Below the pieces are notes generated by a model that was not told where the DNA came from, did no database searches, and saw only the letters and a list, made by a program, of their open reading frames with translations. Source: Acholeplasmataceae bacterium (GTDB lineage: Bacteria > Bacillota > Negativicutes > Acidaminococcales > Acidaminococcaceae). From it: a stretch of 13,569 nt of DNA. Made by a program: the position numbers and the translations under genes. This document shows, in pieces, positions 1 to 7,600 of this stretch. The number at the start of each line of letters is the position of its first letter. Within the stretch, counting starts at the first letter, position 1. The stretch is from contig JAAYAE010000301.1 of NCBI GenBank assembly GCA_012719555.1, positions 1 to 13,569 of the forward strand, written 5' to 3'.

Positions 1-228
1 AATATGGAAGCTTCTGATATACCTATGCATCGGCAGCAGGTAATCGTTCATAGTGGAGATACACTTTGGGCTATAGCATCTAGATGGACAGATAAAACTG
101 AGGATGTACGTGAAGTACTATATCGCATACAACAAGAAAATACATTAAAAGGAAATGCTTTTTTACAACCGGGGCAAAAGATAATAGTACCGGTAAGAGA
201 AAGTAATGAAATGTTAGCGCAAAAATAA
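1..228 (+). CDS. LysM domain protein, probably 5'-truncated (YneA-like)
   Basis: This is a peptidoglycan-binding LysM protein. Numbered from the ATG at 4, the LysM module covers about residues 11-64. It opens with the typical V-x-S-G-D-T-L-W-x-I-A pattern and closes with L-Q-P-G-Q-K-I-I-V-P. The spacing (a D-V-R-E-V segment, then an E-N-x-L-K-G stretch) resembles the small LysM proteins often encoded next to lexA in Bacillota, such as the cell-division inhibitor YneA. Those usually carry an N-terminal signal or membrane segment, which is absent here. The reading frame is open to the window edge and no ribosome-binding site can be seen, so the real start probably lies upstream and the part shown is the exported portion. 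Family assignment is firm; the link to lexA and division control is inference. Confidence 0.82.
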   Translation, partial: NMEASDIPMHRQQVIVHSGDTLWAIASRWTDKTEDVREVLYRIQQENTLKGNAFLQPGQKIIVPVRESNEMLAQK

Positions 229-270
229 AAATAGTTCATGGCAGCTTATAAGCTGCCATGAACTATTTTT
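227..270. terminator. Perfect palindromic terminator hairpin, bidirectional
   Basis: The 44 bases form a perfect inverted repeat: 22-nt arms at 227-248 and 249-270, with a GC-containing core (GTTCATGGCAGC) and A/T tracts at the outer ends. The left arm begins inside the TAA stop of the LysM gene. A further T run follows at 272-276. The A tract on one side and T tract on the other would allow termination in either direction. Confidence 0.85.
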
Positions 271-274
271 ATTT

Positions 275-307
275 TTGATATAACATACAAAGTAGATATG
301 GTATACT
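275..307 (+). promoter_or_regulatory. Probable extended -10 promoter for the metH operon
   Basis: TATACT at 302-307 is preceded by TGG at 299-301, which makes an extended -10 element. The best -35-like hexamer, TTGATA at 275-280, sits too far away (21 nt), so recognition would rely on the extended -10. Initiation near 314 would leave a leader of only about 30 nt. That is too short for a cobalamin or SAM riboswitch, and none is visible. Confidence 0.4.
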
Positions 308-343
308 ACAATACAGAAGCTTATATGTAAGGAGGCGAACCTT

Positions 344-1021
344 ATGACAACAGTTGGACAAGTAAATTTGTTTAATCCTATTTTAAAGAACATTGATAGG
401 ACGGAAACAAAACGTTATGCGGGAATGGGTCGCAGTATACACTTCCCGGAATCGATTATTTCTGAAGCTTGCTCTATTGTTATGTTAGAAAAACATATTA
501 AGACAGTCTGGACTATGTATGAGTATGATTGTATATCAGGTTGTATTAATGGAGATTATAAAATTGCCAGTAAGGAACTGCTTAAGCACTTGAGTTGCTC
601 CAAACGGGTAATACTAATGGCGGCTACAGTGGGCGAAGGAGTAGAAGTAGCTAGTAAAAAGTATTTTGAACAGGGTGAATATGCTTTAGGGCTCTTAATT
701 GATGCCGCTGCTACGGCAGCTGTGGAACAAGCAGCTAATGCACTTTGTACTATGCTTACAGCACAATTTATAAACCAGGGTATTACTTTAACAGCAAGAT
801 TTAGTCCTGGATATGGAGATTGGTCTTTGGAGGAGCAAGAAAAAGTTGCACCGTTAGCCCATGTAACATCTATAGGGGTAAATTTAACAAATGCTAAAAT
901 GCTAATCCCCAGGAAAAGTATTACAGCAGTGGCGGGATTACAAACCGTCACTGGCGAGGATAATGAAATGGGGTGCAGTCAATGTACCCAAAAAGATTGT
1001 ATAATGCGGAGGGTTAAGTAA
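344..1021 (+). CDS. Methionine synthase reactivation-domain protein (stand-alone)
   Basis: This 225-aa protein corresponds to the C-terminal AdoMet-binding reactivation domain of MetH, made as a separate polypeptide. In that family the domain supports reductive methylation of cob(II)alamin with AdoMet when the cofactor becomes oxidised. The segment around residues 152-160 (R152, then P-G-Y-G-D-W) matches the R-x-x-P-G-Y AdoMet-binding motif of MetH. An alanine-rich helix region lies at about 118-140. The C-terminus carries C211-x2-C214-x4-C219, which is not part of the E. coli MetH domain and looks like a metal or Fe-S site; that role is inference. The start is supported by an AGGAGG at 329-334. 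Its stop overlaps the ATG of metH by 1 nt, which suggests translational coupling. The arrangement parallels the separate activation protein known from Thermotoga maritima (TM0269). Confidence 0.9.
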   Translation: MTTVGQVNLFNPILKNIDRTETKRYAGMGRSIHFPESIISEACSIVMLEKHIKTVWTMYEYDCISGCINGDYKIASKELLKHLSCSKRVILMAATVGEGVEVASKKYFEQGEYALGLLIDAAATAAVEQAANALCTMLTAQFINQGITLTARFSPGYGDWSLEEQEKVAPLAHVTSIGVNLTNAKMLIPRKSITAVAGLQTVTGEDNEMGCSQCTQKDCIMRRVK

Positions 1022-3378
1022 TGATAAAGATTTTTGAGGGTGCTATGGGTACATCTTTACAGGCCATGGGTATTGCTGATCAACCATGTCCGGAATATGC
1101 TTCAGTAAAGTATCCGGATGAGGTGATGAATATTCACAAAGCTTATGTGGATGTTGGTGCAGATATTTTGGAGTGCAATACTTTTGGCGCAAATCCTTTG
1201 AAATTAGCTCAATTTGGATTAGCAGATGCTACCGAGAAAATAAATATAGCAGGTGTAACGGCAGCTCGTAGAGCAGCAAAGAAAGGTGTGGAAATTGCCG
1301 GTAATATAGGCCCAAGTGGCAGATTGATTGCTCCGCTAGGAGACTTGAATTTTGATGAGGCGTGTGAATCTTATGCACGACAAATAAAAGCTCTAGCCGG
1401 TGCCGGAGTAGATTATATTTTGTTCGAAACCATCATAGATTTGCAAGAAATGCGTGCTGGGGTACTGGCGGCCAAAGCCATGTGCAATTTACCAATAATT
1501 TGTCAACTGACCTATGACGCCATGGGGCGTACTGTAACAGGAACGGATCCAAGTACGGCAGCCGCCGTTTTAGAACCACTAGGCGCTAGTATAATTGGCA
1601 TGAATTGTTCTTTGGGGCCTGAACAGTTGCTGCCTTTGGTAAAAGAATTAGCCTTGTCTACCACACTACCTATTAGCGTGCAGCCTAATGCCGGACTACC
1701 ATTTATTAAAGCAGGGAAAACATATTTTCCTTTGACACCTGAGGAAATGGGGTATTGGGCACCCAAATTGGTAGAGGCAGGAGCTACAATATTAGGCGGA
1801 TGTTGTGGTACAACGCCGGCGCATATAAAGGCAATAAAGGAAGCCGTTAACAATATGAATCCTATAGCAAGAACAATATTGCCAACCGGAGTACGATTGG
1901 CTTCCCGCAGTAAAAGTATTTGGCTGGGGAAAGGGCATCCTACAGTTCTTATAGGCGAACGCATTAATCCCAGCGGGCGTAAGGCTATGGCGGCAGAAAT
2001 TAAGACCGGAAATTTAACCTCTGTAAAAAGAGAAGCTTTGGTACAAGTTGAAGCAGGCGCGGGCGTTTTAGATATTAATATGGGCGTGCCCGGTATGGAA
2101 CAAAAAAAACTTATGGGACATGTGGTAGGAGAACTGGCCATGTTAGTTAATGTTCCTTTTTCGATTGATAGTGTGGAACCGGAAGTTTTGGAAGCAGGCC
2201 TTAGAGCTTTTGCAGGGCGGGCGTTAATTAATTCGGTTAGTGACAAGCCCGATGTGAAAGAAAAGGTTTTTGCGCTAGCTAAAAAATATGGTGCGGCAAT
2301 TTTAGTTCTGCCCTTAGGAGAAAAAGGACTACCTAAGACAACGAGTGAAAGAATTATTATTGCCGGAAAACTAATTGCCGAAGGCAAGGAGGCTGGGCTA
2401 AAAGATAATGATTTTATGCTGGATCCTTTAGTTTTAACAGTAGCGTCCGATGGGCAGGCTCCCTCAGAAACTTTAAATACCTTGCAAGAATATGGTAAAG
2501 TCTTTGGTTATCCGACTACTATGGGCCTTAGTAATGTTTCCTTTGGTTTACCGGGTCGGGAAGATATTAATGCTGCCTTCTATGCTTTGGCACTGGCTAG
2601 TGGTTTGAATGCACCTATTATCAATCCTTGTAATGCTAAGATAAGAATGATGACAGAGGCAACTAATGTCCTTTTGGGTTTTGATAACCAAGGTGTTAAT
2701 TATAGTAAGAATTATGTAGCTGCAAAAACCATCCCTGCAACTGCAGTAACAGATGAAAATGTTTTAGGCGCTCTTGCAGGGGCTGTAATGGGAGGCGAGA
2801 AGGAAAGAGCTGCGCATTTAACATTGCAAGCTTTTGCTGAAGGTTATGATCCGCGTGAAATTACGGCAGAGGCTTTGGTCAAAGGAATGAATCTTATAGG
2901 CGATGATTTTGGAGCCGGACGCACTTTTTTACCTCAAGTAATGTTAGCGGCGGAAGCTATGAAAAGTGCATTTGATGCTCTAAAAACAAAAACAAATGTT
3001 GAGGATTTGCCTTGTCTTGGAAAAGTTGTTTTGGCCACGGTTAAGGGTGATGTTCACGATTTGGGTAAGAATATAGTTGGAGCACTTTTGTCTAACAGTG
3101 GGTTTAGCGTTGTGGATTTGGGTAAAGATGTAGAACCGGAGGTTATTTTAGCTGCTGCTGAAAAAGAAAAACCGGATATTGTTGGTCTTTGTGCTTTAAT
3201 GACCACCACGTTGGGGGCCATGGAAGAAACCATTAAATTACTACAGCAAAAAACAACAACCACTATCATGGTAGGTGGTGCGGTACTAACGCAAGAATAT
3301 GCTAGGGAAATAAAAGCTGATTTGTATGCGGCAGACGGTGTGCAGGCTGTAAAACTAGCAAAAAAAGTAGTTGAGTAA
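1021..3378 (+). CDS. metH: Cobalamin-dependent methionine synthase lacking the reactivation domain
   Basis: This enzyme transfers the methyl group from 5-methyltetrahydrofolate through cobalamin to homocysteine in the last step of methionine synthesis; it is cytosolic. The 785 residues show three modules. The homocysteine S-methyltransferase barrel (about 1-285) has zinc ligands C196 (in M-N-C-S-L-G-P), C261 and C262 (in G-G-C-C-G-T-T). The pterin-binding barrel (about 308-570) starts with I-G-E-R-I-N at 311-316. The B12 cap and Rossmann domains (about 575-785) carry the base-off D677-x-H679-x2-G682 signature, with H679 as the lower cobalt ligand. E. coli MetH is about 1227 residues; the missing part is the AdoMet reactivation domain, supplied by the gene immediately upstream. 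All expected catalytic residues are present. No methylenetetrahydrofolate reductase gene lies in the window. Confidence 0.96.
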   Translation: MIKIFEGAMGTSLQAMGIADQPCPEYASVKYPDEVMNIHKAYVDVGADILECNTFGANPLKLAQFGLADATEKINIAGVTAARRAAKKGVEIAGNIGPSGRLIAPLGDLNFDEACESYARQIKALAGAGVDYILFETIIDLQEMRAGVLAAKAMCNLPIICQLTYDAMGRTVTGTDPSTAAAVLEPLGASIIGMNCSLGPEQLLPLVKELALSTTLPISVQPNAGLPFIKAGKTYFPLTPEEMGYWAPKLVEAGATILGGCCGTTPAHIKAIKEAVNNMNPIARTILPTGVRLASRSKSIWLGKGHPTVLIGERINPSGRKAMAAEIKTGNLTSVKREALVQVEAGAGVLDINMGVPGMEQKKLMGHVVGELAMLVNVPFSIDSVEPEVLEAGLRAFAGRALINSVSDKPDVKEKVFALAKKYGAAILVLPLGEKGLPKTTSERIIIAGKLIAEGKEAGLKDNDFMLDPLVLTVASDGQAPSETLNTLQEYGKVFGYPTTMGLSNVSFGLPGREDINAAFYALALASGLNAPIINPCNAKIRMMTEATNVLLGFDNQGVNYSKNYVAAKTIPATAVTDENVLGALAGAVMGGEKERAAHLTLQAFAEGYDPREITAEALVKGMNLIGDDFGAGRTFLPQVMLAAEAMKSAFDALKTKTNVEDLPCLGKVVLATVKGDVHDLGKNIVGALLSNSGFSVVDLGKDVEPEVILAAAEKEKPDIVGLCALMTTTLGAMEETIKLLQQKTTTTIMVGGAVLTQEYAREIKADLYAADGVQAVKLAKKVVE

Positions 3379-3456
3379 TAAAGCTTAATTTATTTCTATG
3401 GTTATAGGGATTTTTATGTTGGATTTTAGTACTAGGGAAAAAAAGGAGGAATACAT

Positions 3457-4353
3457 ATGACAACAGAAACACCTATGGAAGATATTGACTTTGATAAAGA
3501 GGCAGAAAAAATATGCCGCTGGGGAGCTGCCAGAGCTAGCGTTATTGCCGTAACACCTGTGTTGGGTACAGTAGCGCTTATGGCCAATGAAGTTTATATG
3601 ATTATGAGGCTGGCTGATGCCAGAGGTGAAAAGCTGGAAGACGGTGCTATTGCCGGACTTTTGGGGTCCTTGGGTGCTAGTTTTGTAGGGCAGACTTTAT
3701 TTACACTTATTCCCTTTGCTCCAGTGCAAGTTCCTTTAGCTATTGCTATTACTTATGGTGTGGGTAAAGCAGCCAGTGCTTGGCTTAAAGCGGGGCAACC
3801 GGCAGATTTAGCACAATTCAAAGAAGTTTTTAACGAGGCTCGCGATGAAGGCATGGCTAAATTTAAAGAGTTCGCTCAGATGGACTCTAAGGATACACCT
3901 TTGGGTGATGAGAGCAAGAAATTTAAATTCGCGTCTGAGCCTATTTTTTATAAAATAAAAGACCAAGCCGATACGGCCGCTGACAAAGTGGAAAACACTT
4001 TGGCTGATGCCTGGAAATGGCTGCAACCATTGAAAGAAAAAAGTGAACGTTGGCTTACTGCACAAAAATGGGACGCGATCTCTCATGGTGGTTTGACGAT
4101 TCCCTACTCCGAAGTACAAGAAAGATTGGAGAAATCCTTAGCGAATAGTGAGTTTACCTTACAGGGAATTAACTATTGTGATTTTGCACAAATTGAAGTG
4201 CATATAGAACACCAAAAACATGGCAAAATAAAGTTGCTGCTTTCTACAGAAGAATTCACAATTAATAGCAAGGAAGCTTATGTGCGCTTGAGGGTTAAGG
4301 ATTTTGAAGTAGTGGATAATGACTTTGCTCAACTTATCGTAGAAACAATGTGA
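3457..4353 (+). CDS. Hypothetical protein with DUF697-like hydrophobic N-terminal domain
   Basis: This 298-residue protein has a good ribosome-binding site (AGGAGG at 3444-3449) and clear coding character. Residues 24-47, 63-86 and 88-104 are hydrophobic, small-residue-rich helices. They include A-R-A-S-V-I-A-V-T-P-V-L-G and I-P-F-A-P-V-Q-V-P-L-A, a pattern resembling the DUF697/YcjF-type domain often linked to membrane-associated GTPases. No GTPase motif (P-loop, DxxG or NKxD) is present in this chain. Residues 115-215 are charged and probably helical. The last 70 residues look beta-rich and soluble. It lies 78 nt after metH with no terminator seen between them, so it may be co-transcribed, but nothing ties it functionally to methionine synthesis. 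The DUF697 relationship is judged by eye and the function is unknown. Confidence 0.82.
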   Translation: MTTETPMEDIDFDKEAEKICRWGAARASVIAVTPVLGTVALMANEVYMIMRLADARGEKLEDGAIAGLLGSLGASFVGQTLFTLIPFAPVQVPLAIAITYGVGKAASAWLKAGQPADLAQFKEVFNEARDEGMAKFKEFAQMDSKDTPLGDESKKFKFASEPIFYKIKDQADTAADKVENTLADAWKWLQPLKEKSERWLTAQKWDAISHGGLTIPYSEVQERLEKSLANSEFTLQGINYCDFAQIEVHIEHQKHGKIKLLLSTEEFTINSKEAYVRLRVKDFEVVDNDFAQLIVETM

Positions 4354-4365
4354 ACCAAATTAATT

Positions 4366-4590
4366 ATGTCCATTATCAATGCTATCTTCAATGAAACAGT
4401 TTTGGAAAAAGAAGATTTTACTTGCAATTACTATGATAGTGTTTTAGAAGTGCATTTTACACAACTTGTTCAAAATAGTAAGATTGTTCAAATCAGTTTT
4501 ATGGATAAGAACATTTTAAATTTTGTCCAATTCGTTGCACTTATTCCAACAGAGTCAGGGTTGTTAGTAAAAAGTAATTTGAGAAATTAA
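4366..4590 (+). CDS. Small hypothetical protein, possible duplicate of the preceding C-terminal domain
   Basis: This 74-residue ORF starts 12 nt after the preceding stop. It has no obvious Shine-Dalgarno sequence, so it would depend on translational coupling. It is followed directly by a strong terminator, as expected for the last gene of a unit. Residues 21-30 (N-Y-Y-D-S-V-L-E-V-H) resemble residues 239-249 of the upstream protein (N-Y-C-D-F-A-Q-I-E-V-H), and a K-I pair follows at a similar distance in both. This suggests a partial duplicate or a small companion protein of the same fold. No family is recognised. It could also be a decayed remnant or a chance ORF in AT-rich sequence. Confidence 0.42.
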   Translation: MSIINAIFNETVLEKEDFTCNYYDSVLEVHFTQLVQNSKIVQISFMDKNILNFVQFVALIPTESGLLVKSNLRN

Positions 4591-4600
4591 AATGTGATTT

Positions 4601-4657
4601 AAAAATGAAGAACAGCAGCTGACTACAAATAATAGTCAGCTGCTGTTCTTCATTTTT
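4601..4657. terminator. Bidirectional terminator between convergent genes
   Basis: The 25-nt arms at 4601-4625 and 4633-4657 are perfectly complementary, with a 7-nt loop (CAAATAA). The GC-containing core is GAACAGCAGCTGAC, with an A tract on the left and a T tract on the right. It serves the plus-strand unit ending at 4590 and the minus-strand activase gene, whose TAA stop (4656-4658) lies within the right arm. Confidence 0.9.
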
Positions 4658-7600
4658 ATACTTTTTTGATATTGTCAATAAATAACAAGAGTCTATTTGC
4701 GACATTAACATCGCTGACGCCACTGTCAAAATCCAGTGATAATAAATTCATTTGTGGGTAGAGGGTTTTAATTTTCTTCTCCATACCTTTTGCGACAATG
4801 TGATTTGCGATACAACCGAAAGGCTGCAAGCTGATAACATTGTTTATTCCTTGTTTAGCAAAAGTTACAACTTCTCCGGGAAGGAGCCATCCCTCACCAA
4901 ATTGTGCAGCTAAGTTAATAATTTCACTACCGTTTTTAGCATCAGTAAAGATATTGGTGAAAGGCATGAAGTAGTGGAATTCTTTACCTAATTCATTAAC
5001 TTTTTGAATTTGTTTATCAATCCATTTATAAAGTGTATTTACAATAAAATTAGGAATATGGTCTTTTTGTAAATTCAGCTGCTCATTTACATTTCTGTTT
5101 ACAAAACTTTGCATAAAGAAGTTAGTAAGGATAGGTGGAATAACTTCAATACCATGTTCAATCATCCATTTAGAAACATTTTTATGAGCAAAAGAATTAA
5201 ACTTTAAATAAATCTCTCCCACAATGCCAACTTTGGGGAAATGCTTATCGGCATAAGTTATAGAGTTAAATTCATTAGCAGCTTTTGCTAGTAATTGCAT
5301 AAGGCCTTTAGAATCATTAAATTTAATACGTTCTTTGGCTAATTCCAAATATTTATCTTTTAATTTTTGAGCAACCCCTTTGCTGGTTTCACGTACAACC
5401 GCGGCATAATAGAACTTAGCGATACAGTCGCTGTATAACAATATAGCAACGGCAATATGAAGAATTTTCAACCAGTTGATCTTGAAGCCAGACTGTTTGT
5501 TCTTTATAGTGCTGTCCAGCGCTACAGAAATAACTGGAACAGTTCTGAAGCCGGCGTCTATTAGAGCACGCTTAATAAGAGAAATATAATTAGAAGCACG
5601 GCATTGACCACCTGTTTGTGTAATCACTACGGCAGTTTTTAAATAATCGTATTTACCGGATTTCAACGCCTTGATAATATCTCCTACGACCAAGGTAGCA
5701 GGGTAACAAACCTCGTTGTTGGCATACTGTAATCCATATTCTGCAGAAGCTTTATTGCTGGCTGGCAGGATGTCAATATCATAACCGGTGAGTTTAAAGA
5801 ACGCGGGAATTAGGGGAGAAATGAAAGGGGTAAAGAAGGGGGCAATAATTTTATATTCTTTTTTGTCTTCAGTAAATTCAGCGGTGTCTAAAAATGGTTG
5901 TTCTGCCAAGGGTTTATCACTATTGAATTTTATGCTCTCTACTACAGAGCGAACACGCAATTTCAAAGACCCGATGTTATTGACATCATCAATTTTCAAG
6001 ATGGTCAAGGTTTTTCCGTGGCGTGCCAATATACCACGTACTTCGTCTAGAAGAAAAGCATCAGGGCCACAACCAAAGGAAGTCATTTGCATGAAATGCA
6101 CATCGCTTGTTTGGTTAGCAACCCACTGTGCTGCTTTTAAAATACGATTAATATACGCCCATTGTTCCACAAGGAAAGATTCATTTGTAGATAAGTTATT
6201 GTCATTTCGAGCTATATCTTCACTTATAACATTAATGCCCATAGCGGAAATCAAGTTGGACAATTTGTGTTGAACTAGTGGATCGGTGTGATATGGGCGG
6301 CCGGCCAAAAGAACAGTGATGTTCCCTGTTTTTTTACTATGTGTAAAAATATCTTCGTTTCTAGCTTTGATTTTCTCTTCATACTTACATTGCTCAGCAA
6401 GCGCTAATTTAACAGCCATGGTAGCTATAGATTTTTTAATGCCAAGGCCTGATAAGTAGTTAAGGCACTGGGTAGTTAGTAACTTTTCGTTTTTAAAGGT
6501 TATTACCGGGGAGTCAATGGGAATTTTGTTCTCTAAGGCTATTACACTCTTGATAACATCGGAGTAGCCTGAGACAATAGGACAGTTAAAACTATTAGCT
6601 TGTTTTGCGCTTTCTTGTTTTTCATAAACCACATAGGGCATGAAAATGCGATCAACTTTTTTGTCCAAAAGATTATAAATATGGCTGTGAGCTAATTTAG
6701 CAGGGAAGCATATGTTGTCAGACATGATACTATGAATGCCATCTTCATAATTTTTAAAAGTCGAAGGATCTGACAGACATACCTGTAAGCCACAGGCATC
6801 AAACAATTTGTGCCAGAAGGGATAATTTTCGTACATATTTAAGCAACGAGGCAGACCAATAGTTTTACCACTAGTCTGGGTGTTTTTGCGGTTAAACAGA
6901 TAATTGTATTTATCGCTATAGATATTTTCTCCGTTAGTGGCATCATCGCCGCGGTTAGAAAATATTTTTTCACATTTGTTGCCGGAAAAATAAGTATTAC
7001 CATTAGCAAAGCTGTATTTATTGATGTAACAATTATTTTCGCAGCCACTGCATTGCAACGATTGGGTAGCATAATTAGCAGCTTTAATTATATTTTCCAA
7101 GGCAACGATGCCAGAGCTTTTGGCTTTAGCATAAAGGGCACAACCATAAGCACCCATTATTTCCGAAATATTACTGCGGTGTACACTGACACCGGTCAGT
7201 AACTCAAAGGTGCGGACTACGGAATCATTTTTCATAGTCCCGCCCTGTAAAACAATATCAGTACCCAATTCTTCTGTATTTTTGAGTTTTAATACTTTGT
7301 AAAGACAATTTTTGATTACAGAGTAAGAAAGCCCAGCAGCTATATCACCAATAGTATAACCTTCACGTAAAACTTGTTTTACTTTGGAATTCATAAAGAC
7401 GGTGCAACGAGTTCCTAGATCACAAGGATGTGATGCTAAGCAAGCGGCGTTAGCAAAATCGGTTACGGAAAAATTCATGTTTTTAGCAAAAGTTTCTATA
7501 AAGGAGCCGCAACCGGACGAACACGCTTCATTTATTTCCATGCGGGATAATACATTATTTTCGATAAAAATAGCTTTCATATCTTGCCCGCCAATATCCA

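Noticed and set aside
1512..2387. 291-codon open frame on the minus strand inside metH
   Set aside because: It lies entirely opposite well-conserved metH codons, has no family resemblance, and its composition reflects the complement of the MetH barrels.
5788..6273. 161-codon plus-strand frame opposite the activase gene
   Set aside because: It is antisense to conserved activase/reductase segments, with no ribosome-binding site or recognisable domain.
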